Shown in pieces: positions 1-7,604 of a DNA stretch of 64,000 nucleotides. The position numbers were made by a program, and so were the translations under genes. This DNA is from Pseudoflavitalea sp. G-6-1-2 (GTDB lineage: Bacteria; Bacteroidota; Bacteroidia; Chitinophagales; Chitinophagaceae), in contig NZ_JABBGB010000001.1 of assembly GCF_012927185.1 (NCBI RefSeq), positions 1,860,001 to 1,924,000 of the forward strand, given 5' to 3'. Below the pieces are notes generated by a model. The model made no database searches. It saw nothing but the letters and a program-made list of their open reading frames with translations, and was not told where the DNA came from. Numbering within the stretch: position 1 is the stretch's first letter; every line of letters begins with the position of its first letter.

Positions 1-945
1 CTTTTTATTGCGCTGATGCTGCATGAATCTGATGCTGTCTTCTTTCAGCCGGAGCGTAATATCGCTGTTCACCAGATAGACCGAATCCGCACGGATAAGG
101 CCGTGCCGCGATAATGCCAGGAAGTCTACATTGGTGAGCTTCATGGTGTCTACGAACATGCTGAAATTGGCGGGTGAACCGGGATTGCGGAAAGCCAGGA
201 TGGTACAGCTGTCCAGCACTACCAGCTTCTGTCGGATATTGATGCCGAACCCCCTGAAAGCAATATGGTGCCTGCCATCGGGCAACGAAAAGCTTTGATG
301 GTTTGTACTGAGCACTACATTGTCTGAGAAAAGAAATTTATCGAACTGCTTGTGCTTGCTGGTGTCTACTTTGAAATTGTCTATATGAAAATGCAAGCGC
401 GAGATGGTGAGTGGCTGCAGTTGCGCATCGGTTTTATCGAGCAGTGTAATGCGTGCATCATCGATCTGAAAACGTTGGATGGAAAGAACAGCGAGTGCTT
501 TCTCGATGCTCTCATAGATCTTTCCCATCTCTTCCGGAAGCGACAGGTGTTTTTCTTCGCTTTCTCTTCGTTTGGTGATGGTGATATCGGGGTTCTGCAC
601 CAGAATGGAATCGATCAGCAATTGCTTATCGAAAATCAGGGAACGCACCGACCGTACTGTCAGATGCAGTTCCCTGATGTGGAAGTTGTACCCCAATGCT
701 TCTTTGGTGGTATCAACCGTATGAAATGAAATATTCTTTAGCGAAAGCTTTCTGCCGTAATTGTATTTGATCTTTCCGATCTCAACTTTCAGTTTGCCGT
801 TCGATTGAAGGCTCACAATATCTTCGATGGCCTTTTCTGCATGATGTATGAACCAGATGTAGAAAACTGCCAGAAGGGCCACGAGTATTGCTACTGTGAT
901 CCCGGATATTTTCAACGCTTTTCTGGTCAGCTTAATAAAGGTCAT
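1..945 (-). CDS. AsmA-like membrane-anchored protein, C-terminus cut by window edge
   Basis: An open frame of 315 codons reads from an ATG at 943-945 to the window edge without a stop. The product starts with a short basic stretch and one hydrophobic segment (about residues 10-30, KISGITVAILVALLAVFYIW). It continues as a periplasmic-type beta-rich chain with phrases such as GKLKVEIGKIKYNYG and SILVQNPDITITKRRE. That layout resembles AsmA/DUF748-type bacterial proteins, which are anchored in the inner membrane and are linked to envelope lipid homeostasis or transport. The family call rests on overall style only; no catalytic motif is visible. It is transcribed in the same direction as metG, 48 bp away from metG's stop. 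The missing C-terminal part is outside the window. Confidence 0.8.
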   Translation of the reverse strand, partial: MTFIKLTRKALKISGITVAILVALLAVFYIWFIHHAEKAIEDIVSLQSNGKLKVEIGKIKYNYGRKLSLKNISFHTVDTTKEALGYNFHIRELHLTVRSVRSLIFDKQLLIDSILVQNPDITITKRRESEEKHLSLPEEMGKIYESIEKALAVLSIQRFQIDDARITLLDKTDAQLQPLTISRLHFHIDNFKVDTSKHKQFDKFLFSDNVVLSTNHQSFSLPDGRHHIAFRGFGINIRQKLVVLDSCTILAFRNPGSPANFSMFVDTMKLTNVDFLALSRHGLIRADSVYLVNSDITLRLKEDSIRFMQHQRNKK

Positions 946-993
946 CGAAGTGGTTTCGGATGTATCAGTAATTTACTGATTTATCGCGAACCA

Positions 994-3069
994 TCAGCTT
1001 ACTCCTGCGCCAGGATCTACTACATTTTCAGGTTTAACAAAATGTAGTTTTCCTGATGAGTCTTCAGCCATCAGTATCATGCCATTGCTTTCGATGCCTT
1101 TCATCTTGCGCGGAGCGAGATTGGCAACGATCACTACCTGTTTGCCGATGATGTCTTCGGGCTGGTAATGAAGGGCAATACCGGACACGATTGTACGCTT
1201 TTCGAAGCCAAGATCTACTTCGAGTTTCAGCAGTTTGTCTGCTTTGGCAACTTTCTCCGCGGAGAGGATGGTGCCTGTACGAAGATCGATCTTAGCGAAA
1301 TCGTCGAACTGGATCACTGGTTTCACCGTGGCTGCGGTTGGTTCAACAGGAGCCGGCGCTGCTGCGGGTTTTACCAGATTGGCATGCAGCTTCTCCACCT
1401 GTGCTTTCACTACGTCTTCTTCAATTTTGTTGAAGAGCAGCTCAGGCGCACGGAGTGAATAGCCGACACTCAGCAGTTTTGTTTTACCTGCATTCTCCCA
1501 TTCGAGCATCTTTTCCACCACTTTCATTTTCTGGAGCATCTTCTGAGCCGTGAATGGAAGGAATGGATTGATGAGGATGGCCAGGTTTGCAGTCAGCTGC
1601 AAACAGATATGCATGGTGTTGTCGATATCTTTCTGAAGCTCCGGATTGTCGGCGAGTTTCTTCTCTACTTTCCAGGGCTCTTTCGTTTGCAGGTATTTGT
1701 TGCCTTTGCTCGATAATTCGATCACTTCGGCGAGGGCATCTCTGAATTTGAATTGTTCGAGATGCGCTTCCACTTTGCCTTTGGTGATTTCGAACTCGGC
1801 CAGCATGTTCTTGTCTTCCTCTGTGAGGATGTCTGTATGCAGGGCCGGTACTTTGCCTCCGCAGAGTTTGTGCATCAGCACAAATGTGCGGTTCTCGAAG
1901 TTTCCGAACGATGCCACCAGCTCGTTGTTCACTCTGTCTGCGAAATCTTTCCAGGTGAAATCGTTGTCCTTCGTTTCGGGAGAGTTGGCGCAAAGTACAT
2001 ACCGGAGCAGGTCCTGCTGTCCGGGGAAATCTTTGATGTATTCATCGATCCATACTGCCCAGTTGCGGGAAGTGGATACTTTTTCTCCTTCGATATTCAG
2101 GAACTCATTGGCCGGAACGTTATCGGGCACTACATAACCGCCATGCGCTTTGAGCATGCTTGGGAAGATGATGCAGTGGAATACGATATTGTCTTTACCG
2201 ATGAAGTGGATGAGACGGCTGTCGTCTTTACACCAGTAATCGGCCCAGTTTTCGGTGAGTTCTTTGGTGGCAGAGATATAGCCGATCGGAGCATCGAACC
2301 AAACGTAGAGCACTTTGCCATCGGTATCGGGAAGCGGAACTTTTACGCCCCAGTCGGAATCACGTGTCATGGCGCGGCTCTGGAGGCCGTTCTCGATCCA
2401 GCTTTTACACTGTCCGTATACGTTGTTCTTCCATTCTTTGTGGCCTTCGAGGATCCATTCTTTCAGCCATGGCTCATAGTTCTGCAATGGGAAGTACCAG
2501 TGTTTGGTTTTTCTCTTAACAGGAACGGCGTCGCTGAGTGAGCTGCGCGGGTTGATGAGCTGATCGGGACTGAGCGAAGTACCGCATTTTTCGCACTGAT
2601 CTCCATAAGCGTTCTCGTTTGCGCAAACGGGGCAGGTGCCCACAATGTAGCGGTCTGCGAGGAAGAGTCCGGCTTTTTCATCGAAGAACTGTTCGGTTTC
2701 TTTCTCTTCGAAGAGTTTATCGTCGTAGAGTTTTTTGAAGAAAGCCTGAGCGGTTTCGTGATGAATTTTATTGGAAGTGCGGGAATAGATGTCGAAAGAA
2801 ATGCCCATCTGCTCAAAACTGTCTTTGATAAGGGCGTTGTACTTGTCTACCACCTGCTGAGGGGTAACACCTTCTTTACGTGCGCGGAGGTTGATGGGAA
2901 CTCCATGTTCATCGGAACCGCAGATGAATTTGATATCCGTTTTGCGTGCCCGTTTGTAGCGGACATAAATATCTGAAGGGAGATAGCAGCCTGCGAGGTG
3001 ACCAATATGCACGGGACCGTTAGCGTAGGGCAGTGCTGCTGTTACTAAATATCGTTTGAAATCTGTCAT
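994..3069 (-). CDS. metG: Methionine--tRNA ligase
   Basis: The 691-aa protein charges tRNA(Met) with methionine in the cytoplasm. The class I signature HIGH is at residues 21-24, the second signature is the variant KVSTS in [10 protein letters not shown], and a zinc knuckle of the CxxC...CxxC type is seen in [18 protein letters not shown]. The last ~110 residues form the EMAP/Trbp-like tRNA-binding domain ([17 protein letters not shown]...RTIVSGI) found in dimeric bacterial MetRS. Between the catalytic core and this domain is an Ala/Pro-rich linker. The length matches the long MetRS form common in Bacteroidota. The gene stands alone on the minus strand and has its own promoter at 3114-3144. 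The ATG at 3069 begins right at the conserved [14 protein letters not shown], so the start is secure. Confidence 0.98.
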   Translation of the reverse strand: MTDFKRYLVTAALPYANGPVHIGHLAGCYLPSDIYVRYKRARKTDIKFICGSDEHGVPINLRARKEGVTPQQVVDKYNALIKDSFEQMGISFDIYSRTSNKIHHETAQAFFKKLYDDKLFEEKETEQFFDEKAGLFLADRYIVGTCPVCANENAYGDQCEKCGTSLSPDQLINPRSSLSDAVPVKRKTKHWYFPLQNYEPWLKEWILEGHKEWKNNVYGQCKSWIENGLQSRAMTRDSDWGVKVPLPDTDGKVLYVWFDAPIGYISATKELTENWADYWCKDDSRLIHFIGKDNIVFHCIIFPSMLKAHGGYVVPDNVPANEFLNIEGEKVSTSRNWAVWIDEYIKDFPGQQDLLRYVLCANSPETKDNDFTWKDFADRVNNELVASFGNFENRTFVLMHKLCGGKVPALHTDILTEEDKNMLAEFEITKGKVEAHLEQFKFRDALAEVIELSSKGNKYLQTKEPWKVEKKLADNPELQKDIDNTMHICLQLTANLAILINPFLPFTAQKMLQKMKVVEKMLEWENAGKTKLLSVGYSLRAPELLFNKIEEDVVKAQVEKLHANLVKPAAAPAPVEPTAATVKPVIQFDDFAKIDLRTGTILSAEKVAKADKLLKLEVDLGFEKRTIVSGIALHYQPEDIIGKQVVIVANLAPRKMKGIESNGMILMAEDSSGKLHFVKPENVVDPGAGVS

Positions 3070-3113
3070 TTGAATAGTTGAGCTTTTGTATCTGAATCAT
3101 CAGAGGGTGGCTG

Positions 3114-3144
3114 CAAAAATACCGCAAAAGGGGGCAACGTCAAA
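3114..3144 (-). promoter_or_regulatory. Promoter of metG (-33 TTTG / -7 TATTTTTG)
   Basis: On the minus strand TTTG (3141-3144) is followed 19 bp later by TATTTTTG (3114-3121), 45 bp upstream of the metG ATG. This fits the Bacteroidota vegetative promoter (-33 TTTG, -7 TAnnTTTG) in both sequence and spacing. It is the best two-part promoter in the window. Confidence 0.65.
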
Positions 3145-3158
3145 ATGCGCGGATTCGA

Positions 3159-3166
3159 TAACTTTA
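3159..3166 (+). promoter_or_regulatory. Possible -7 element of the first LD-carboxypeptidase gene
   Basis: TAACTTTA, one base off the TAnnTTTG consensus, ends four bases before the ATG at 3171. If used, the transcript would begin at about the start codon. No clear -33 partner was found, so this is tentative. Confidence 0.35.
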
Positions 3167-3170
3167 GCGT

Positions 3171-4253
3171 ATGAACCGTAAACATTTCCTGCGTTCCCTG
3201 GCGGTGGCCGGGGTAACGTTGCCCGCGATACCAGCATGGGCAGCCCCATTGAAAACTGCGCAACCTGCGGATAACGGGCAGAAAGCTGCTGATCCGGCCA
3301 TGGATGCGGCAACCGGGAATGCAGACCTGCCGAAGATTCCGCCGTATCTGAAGCCTGGCGATACCATTGGAATTACCTGCCCTGCAGGATTCATTACATT
3401 GGAGGCCATCAAACCTGCCATTCAGCAGATGGAAAGCTGGGGTTACAAGGTTGTTCCGGGCAAAACGGTAGGCCGGAGGGATTTCACCTTCGGTGGAAGT
3501 GATGCCGACCGGGCTTCGGATATGCAGGATATGCTGGATGATCCTTCCATTAAAGCTATCATGTGCGCCAGAGGCGGGTATGGCGGGGTGCGGATCGTAG
3601 ATCAGCTGAACTTCTCAAAATTCATGGTTCATCCCAAATGGATCATTGGATTCAGCGATATAACTGTCTTCCATTGCCATCTCAGCGCCAATTATCCTGT
3701 GGCGAGCATCCATTCTAAAATGTGCAATAGCTTCCCCGATGATTGGAGCAAGGCAGATCCTGCGCAGCAGGATACCATTCTGAGTATCAAAAGAGCGTTG
3801 TCGGGAACGCAGATGAGTTACAGCATTCCGCCTTCAGGGTTCAACCGTACCGGCTCAGCCGAAGGAGTACTGGTGGGCGGCAATCTGAAGACCATCGAAA
3901 GTCTGGCAGGCAGCAATTCTGAGATCAACACCGATGGCAAGATCCTGTTTGTGGAAGATACCGGCGAATACCTGTACAGCATCGACCGGATGTTCTGGAA
4001 CCTGAAGCGTTCCGGAAAACTGTCGAAGCTGGCGGCATTGGTGGTGGGAGGATTCAAAGTAAAGGCCGATGATCCGGGTGAAGAATTCGGAAAAACCGTG
4101 ATCGATATTGTGATGGAGAAGGTGAAAGAATTCAAATACCCTGTGTGTTTCGATTTCCCTGTAGGGCATCAGCGTAATAACTATGCATTGAAATGCGGAG
4201 TGATGCATTCATTGAAAGTTGACGGGGAAGGAGTGAAGCTAACGGAGAAATAA
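3171..4253 (+). CDS. Exported LD-carboxypeptidase (peptidase S66 family)
   Basis: This 360-aa protein belongs to the MccF/LdcA family of serine peptidases that cleave the L,D-bond of murein tetrapeptides or related amide bonds. The expected Ser-Glu-His triad is present: Ser162 in GFSDIT, Glu262 in FVEDTGEYLYS and His333 in FPVGHQRNN. The family-opening motif is KPGDTIGITCPAG (residues 61-73). Unlike the paralogue at 5727-6635, it has an N-terminal export signal; MNRKHFLRSLAVAGV looks like a variant twin-arginine signal with an RK pair. About 30 residues of Ala/Asp-rich linker follow, so it should act in the periplasm. Its stop overlaps the start of a decayed monooxygenase fragment (4253-4608). 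Confidence 0.92.
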   Translation: MNRKHFLRSLAVAGVTLPAIPAWAAPLKTAQPADNGQKAADPAMDAATGNADLPKIPPYLKPGDTIGITCPAGFITLEAIKPAIQQMESWGYKVVPGKTVGRRDFTFGGSDADRASDMQDMLDDPSIKAIMCARGGYGGVRIVDQLNFSKFMVHPKWIIGFSDITVFHCHLSANYPVASIHSKMCNSFPDDWSKADPAQQDTILSIKRALSGTQMSYSIPPSGFNRTGSAEGVLVGGNLKTIESLAGSNSEINTDGKILFVEDTGEYLYSIDRMFWNLKRSGKLSKLAALVVGGFKVKADDPGEEFGKTVIDIVMEKVKEFKYPVCFDFPVGHQRNNYALKCGVMHSLKVDGEGVKLTEK

Positions 4254-4608
4254 TGCCATCCTGGTCAAAAAAAATACGTGTAGTGTTGGTGGACGATGCG
4301 GCATGGTGTGCATCCCTGGTAACCGGAGCTGGCGCTACGCTTGCTTTGGTGGGAGCTTACCGCCTCGCCGGTGATCTGGCGGCGGCTAACGGAGCACATA
4401 TTGCTGCGTTCAGCACTTTGAAAACGGCTACCGGAAGATTGTTGAATACAATCAGTTGCAGGTATTCACTGGCTTGCTGGTGCCACAAACCAGACTGGGC
4501 ATCTGGGCACGCAATAGTCTGATGCGTTTGCCTGTATTGGGGACAATATCTGCAATGGAACGCAAATTAAACAAGAGCAAACCTGCTGTACTTTCTGAAT
4601 ATAAATAG
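4253..4608 (+). pseudogene. Frameshifted C-terminal fragment of an FAD-dependent monooxygenase
   Basis: Two reading frames join to give one recognisable protein end. Frame one, from 4253, reads KIRVVLVDDAAWCAS followed by TGAGATLALVGAYRLAGDLAA. This is the GD-motif region of aromatic-ring/TetX-like FAD monooxygenases (usual form LVGDAAWCASP...G.GA.LALVGAY.LA.EL). At about 4411 the match moves to another frame: QHFENGYRKIVEYNQLQVF and then LLVPQTRLGIWARNSLMR, ending at TAG 4606-4608. Inserting one C after GCGTTC restores the expected AAFQHFE. The FAD-binding N-terminal two thirds are absent, and the Gly of the GD motif is Asp. The fragment abuts the LD-carboxypeptidase stop, so a deletion probably fused the two. 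I judge it non-functional. Confidence 0.75.
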
Positions 4609-4680
4609 AGTCAGCCGTTAGTATTGGTATACACTATAAAGACCGGAGGATACTTTTTTTACCGGGTATTGATTAGCTCA

Positions 4681-4718
4681 GCGGCCTGTTTCAAGTGAGA
4701 CAGGCCGCACTTATTTTC
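4681..4718 (+). terminator. Hairpin, likely weak intrinsic terminator
   Basis: GCGGCCTGTTTC / GAGACAGGCCGC (4681-4708) forms a 12-bp stem with one G:T pair and a four-base loop. It is followed only by a T-rich but interrupted tail. It would end transcription through the LD-carboxypeptidase and the pseudogene. The remainder of 4609-4977 has no credible gene; it holds this hairpin, the 47-bp repeat copy and the inverted repeat in front of the toxin gene. Confidence 0.6.
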
Positions 4719-4840
4719 GTATGTTTTCAAAAGTGGTACCTGATTGTTTCCTGTCTGCATTTTTCCTGATAGGCGGCATTGCATAACTGCCGGATTCCTG
4801 CCTTATTTCCGCATAAGCGACATGGTTAGAGAATATTTCA

Positions 4841-4887
4841 AAAAAAGTTCGCTCCTGGCTAGTAAAAAAAACACCGGATTTTGTTTT
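4841..4887 (+). repeat. 47-bp intergenic direct repeat, copy 1 (upstream of toxin gene)
   Basis: The unit opens with AAAAAAGTT, has nine diverged bases, and closes with 29 bases identical to copy 2 at 6758-6804 (identical part 4859-4887, starting CTAGT, an A8 run, then CACCGGATTTTG). It lies about 90 bp before the HigB-like start. Shared spacing and a long exact match make chance unlikely. Confidence 0.75.
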
Positions 4888-4897
4888 CAGCATGGAC

Positions 4898-4937
4898 TGC
4901 GTACAAAGAGGGAAAAAAAATTTTCTTGCAGTACGCA
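4898..4937. promoter_or_regulatory. Inverted repeat upstream of the toxin-antitoxin genes, possible operator
   Basis: TGCGTAC (4898-4904) and GTACGCA (4931-4937) are exact inverted copies 26 bp apart, 41 bp before the toxin ATG. HigA-type antitoxins usually bind palindromes in their own promoter, so this is a reasonable operator candidate. A TAACTTTA box between here and the ATG could be the -7 element. Confidence 0.3.
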
Positions 4938-4977
4938 AAATGCGAACAATATTTTATAACTTTATTTTGGAATTGAG

Positions 4978-5307
4978 ATGAGAGTACATCTTGTGAAAAA
5001 ACTAACCTTATTGCGGTATGCAAATGAAAACGCCAGGTTCAGAAGTATAGTCAGGTATTGGCTGAAGAAGCTACAGCAGGCCAATTGGTGCAATACGGCA
5101 GACATACTGCACACATTTGGAACCGCAGATATCATCGGCAATGGAACAGACAGGGTGGTATTTGATTTGGGTGATCAGTGCAGGTTGATTTGTCATTATG
5201 TATTTGGCGTGCAGGAGGTACACTTGTTTGTGTGTTGGATAGGAACACATTCGGATTATGATGAACTGTGCCGGAAACGGATGCAGTATTTTGTTAGAGC
5301 GTATTAA
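4978..5307 (+). CDS. HigB-type toxin (mRNA interferase family)
   Basis: This 109-aa protein matches the HigB_toxin family (RelE/ParE fold, ribosome-dependent mRNA cleavage). Diagnostic segments are LKKLQQANWCNTADILHTFG, RVVFDLGDQCRLICHYVFG and the C-terminal VCWIGTHSDYDEL, where the family usually has a FIGTHAEYD-type motif. The length is typical. The gene is first in a three-gene run, 9 bp before the antitoxin, and the order toxin-then-antitoxin is the HigBA order. In the family, expression is repressed by the antitoxin; the inverted repeat at 4898-4937 may be its operator. I infer the activity from family membership; the assignment of the pair is firm because both partners are present. Confidence 0.85.
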   Translation: MRVHLVKKLTLLRYANENARFRSIVRYWLKKLQQANWCNTADILHTFGTADIIGNGTDRVVFDLGDQCRLICHYVFGVQEVHLFVCWIGTHSDYDELCRKRMQYFVRAY

Positions 5308-5316
5308 AACTTTTTT

Positions 5317-5730
5317 ATGGAAATAAATCTTCCTTACAAGGTTATCAGAACTGATAAGCAGTACTATGAATATGCAGATATTCTCGAACAGCTTACAATG
5401 GTGAAGAAGAGAACGAAGGCGCATCAGGAAACCATCGATCTGCTAACGTTGCTCATAGAAACTTATGATGCGGAACATACCCCGGAAGAAGAGGATATCG
5501 ATCCGGTGGATTTGCTGAAGTCGCTCATGAAAGATCATGTCTTGAAGTCGGTGGAGCTTGCTGAAGAATTAGGAATCAGCAAGAGCCTGTTGTCTGATAT
5601 CCTGCATTACCGCAGGGGATTTTCCAAGGAGATCATCCGGAAACTGGCTGAACGCTTTAAGCTAAGGCAGGAAGCGTTCAACAGACCGTATAAACTCCTA
5701 CCTTCATCCAAAACATCAGTACTCAAATGA
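5317..5730 (+). CDS. HigA-type antitoxin with helix-turn-helix domain
   Basis: This 137-aa protein has an acidic, helical N-terminal half (ETYDAEHTPEEEDIDPVDLL) and a C-terminal XRE-like helix-turn-helix (VELAEELGISKSLLSDILHYRRGFSKEIIRKLAERF). That is the usual architecture of HigA antitoxins paired with HigB_toxin-family proteins. It should neutralise the toxin at 4978-5307 and repress the promoter. Its last four bases (ATGA) are also the start of the second LD-carboxypeptidase gene, so the antitoxin and that enzyme should be translationally coupled. Confidence 0.85.
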   Translation: MEINLPYKVIRTDKQYYEYADILEQLTMVKKRTKAHQETIDLLTLLIETYDAEHTPEEEDIDPVDLLKSLMKDHVLKSVELAEELGISKSLLSDILHYRRGFSKEIIRKLAERFKLRQEAFNRPYKLLPSSKTSVLK

Positions 5731-6635
5731 TTAAAATTCCGGATTATCTTAAACCAGGTGATACCATCGGTATCGTATGTCCTGCTGGATACATGGCCAA
5801 AGAAAAAGCGCAGACCTGTATCGATGTGCTGCAGCAATGGGGCTATAATGTAAAAGTGGGCAGCACGCTGGGAAGCAGTTCGGATAATTATTTCTCCGGC
5901 ACTGATGCCGAGCGCCTGCAGGATCTGCAACAGATGCTGGATGATGATACAGTGCAGGCCGTACTCTGCGGAAGAGGCGGTTACGGAGTTGGTCGCATTA
6001 TCGATCAGATAAATTTCAGGAAGTTTAAAAAACACCCGAAATGGCTGATTGGTTTCAGTGACATTACAGTGCTGCATTCGCATATCTATGCCAACTATAA
6101 AATAGCCACGTTGCATGCGCCGATGGCGGCAGCTTTCAATGATGATGGCTTCAAAGGCGAATATGTACTTTCTCTCAAGAATGCATTAGAGGGCAAAAAG
6201 GCTAAGTACTCCTGTGTGCCGCATGTATTCAATAAAAAAGGAGAAGCTGTGGGCGATCTGATTGGCGGAAATCTGGCATTGCTTGCGAACATTACAGGCA
6301 CCGCTTCTCAGGCTAAGACCAAAGGTCGGATTTTGTTTATCGAAGATGTAGGAGAGTATCTGTACAGTATCGACAGGATGTTCTATCAGTTGAAACGAAG
6401 CGGTCAGCTTGATAAACTGGCCGGGTTGATCATCGGTAACTTTACGGATATGAAAGATACTGAGCGGCCGTTTGGAAAAACAGTGAATGAGATAATTCAG
6501 GATATAGTGAAAGAGTACGATTATCCTGTTTGTTTTGGATTTCCGGTAAGTCATGGTAAAGAGAATTACGCGCTGAAAGTGGGCGGTGGGTATAAGTTGA
6601 AAGTGGGCGCAAATAAGGTGGCGCTGGAAGAATAA
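5727..6635 (+). CDS. Cytoplasmic LD-carboxypeptidase (peptidase S66 family)
   Basis: The 302-aa protein is a clear paralogue of the exported enzyme at 3171-4253 but lacks a signal peptide, so it should act in the cytoplasm on recycled murein tetrapeptides as LdcA does. The triad is Ser111 (GFSDIT), Glu206 (FIEDVGEYLYS) and His276 (FPVSHGKEN). The opening motif KPGDTIGIVCPAG is at 9-21. The start codon overlaps the antitoxin stop as ATGA, placing this enzyme third in the toxin-antitoxin operon. This is an odd location for a murein-recycling enzyme. A C-terminal GGGYKLKVG segment is shared in style with the paralogue. Confidence 0.93.
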   Translation: MIKIPDYLKPGDTIGIVCPAGYMAKEKAQTCIDVLQQWGYNVKVGSTLGSSSDNYFSGTDAERLQDLQQMLDDDTVQAVLCGRGGYGVGRIIDQINFRKFKKHPKWLIGFSDITVLHSHIYANYKIATLHAPMAAAFNDDGFKGEYVLSLKNALEGKKAKYSCVPHVFNKKGEAVGDLIGGNLALLANITGTASQAKTKGRILFIEDVGEYLYSIDRMFYQLKRSGQLDKLAGLIIGNFTDMKDTERPFGKTVNEIIQDIVKEYDYPVCFGFPVSHGKENYALKVGGGYKLKVGANKVALEE

Positions 6636-6757
6636 AAGCTGCTTTTGTTTCCCGACATTATTCCTTCTCTTGTTATCGCACTGGTTTTTATTTTAAAACC
6701 TACATGGTTATTTTATAGCCTGAAGTAACAGTATTGCATAGCTGCGAAATTATTTTG

Positions 6758-6804
6758 AAAAAAGTTGATGCGCGACTAGTAAAAAAAACACCGGATTTTG
6801 TTTT
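6758..6804 (+). repeat. 47-bp intergenic direct repeat, copy 2 (upstream of DUF6934 gene)
   Basis: This is the second copy of the repeat at 4841-4887. The last 29 bases (6776-6804) are identical and the AAAAAAGTT block is at the same distance. It ends 17 bp before the ATG of the DUF6934 gene, which suggests a promoter or leader role, although it could also be a dispersed intergenic repeat. Confidence 0.75.
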
Positions 6805-6821
6805 TAGGGAAATAGGTGGGT

Positions 6822-7286
6822 ATGAATTATGACAGGTATGAGTTTGGATATGTGTCGGAAGACGCCAGAGAATTCAGATTTTGCAGTAGTGGCCCGAAGG
6901 GGGAGATTGAGATGAAAGTTCAGATGGATGATATCAGTATGCCCCAGGCCTGCAACTTGTCATTCGGCAATTTATTGCCAGATGGAAGCGTGGATGATCA
7001 GGTCATAAACCGAAATCTTGATAGAAATAAGGTGTTGGCAACTGTAGCGTCCGCTGTATTTACATTTACTGCAGTATTCCCTGAGAAGAAAATTCTGTTT
7101 GTCGGAAGCTGCTCGGCAAGAACAAGATTGTATAGGATGGCAATTGCTAATAATCTGGAAGAGCTTTCTATAAACTTCGACATCTATGGAATTAAGAGCG
7201 CAGGTGGATTATATTATCAGGAACCCTTTAGCAAAGGAGTAGATTACTCCGTATTATTAATTCAAAGAAAAATGTATGAAAACTGA
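6822..7286 (+). CDS. DUF6934 family protein
   Basis: This 154-aa protein fits the Bacteroidota-specific DUF6934 family. Recognisable segments are REFRFCSSGPKGEIEMKVQM, CNLSFGN, NRNLDRNKVLATVASAVFTF, GSCSARTRLYRMAIANNLEE and the terminal KGVDYSVLLIQRK. No function is established that I know of; the ARTRLYRM block is the most conserved part and could bind nucleic acid. The next gene overlaps it by 11 bp. A GTG at 6816 would add two residues, but the ATG at 6822 gives the usual MNY start. It sits 17 bp behind a 47-bp repeat that also precedes the HigBA-type operon. Confidence 0.75.
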   Translation: MNYDRYEFGYVSEDAREFRFCSSGPKGEIEMKVQMDDISMPQACNLSFGNLLPDGSVDDQVINRNLDRNKVLATVASAVFTFTAVFPEKKILFVGSCSARTRLYRMAIANNLEELSINFDIYGIKSAGGLYYQEPFSKGVDYSVLLIQRKMYEN

Positions 7287-7458
7287 AAAAACTCAAAAAA
7301 AGAAAAAGTTTAAAGGTGGGGTGTATTATGGTGTTAAATGGATTGTTGATCCGTCAATGAATGCTGAAAACAGGAAAGTAATGTTTCCTGAAAAACTGGC
7401 AAGAGTAAATGAAATTCTAAGTAAGTTGGTTGTAAACCCTGAGGCTATGAATAAGTAA
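7276..7458 (+). CDS. Small basic protein partnered with DUF6934
   Basis: The 60-residue product starts MKTEKTQKKKKFKGGVYYG and is strongly basic at the N-terminus, then reads KWIVDPSMNAENRKVMFPEK. I do not recognise a named family. It overlaps the end of the DUF6934 gene by 11 bp, so the two are almost certainly co-transcribed and translationally coupled. The compact two-gene layout with one very small partner resembles toxin-antitoxin modules. That is an inference from architecture only. Confidence 0.6.
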   Translation: MKTEKTQKKKKFKGGVYYGVKWIVDPSMNAENRKVMFPEKLARVNEILSKLVVNPEAMNK

Positions 7459-7531
7459 TTACAAGCCTTCTCATCTTGTCAGAAAGCGATAATTCCCCCC
7501 CCCCTGCTACTCATAATTCCTCAAAAGTCTC

Positions 7532-7604
7532 TACTTTTGGTCATAATTAAGATCGATTGGATTTCCTCCAGTCATAGTCAAAATCTATAGCCGAAATTAT
7601 GACC
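7532..7604 (+). promoter_or_regulatory. oxyR promoter with inverted repeat, likely autoregulatory site
   Basis: TACTTTTG (7532-7539) fits the Bacteroidota -7 box. Directly after it GGTCATAATT (7539-7548) is an exact inverted copy of AATTATGACC (7595-7604), which overlaps the oxyR start codon. TCATAATT occurs once more at 7511-7518, and CAAAAG/CTTTTG (7522-7539) forms another small palindrome. LysR-type regulators commonly bind such dyads in their own promoters. A run of ten C residues lies just upstream at 7495-7504. Confidence 0.45.
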
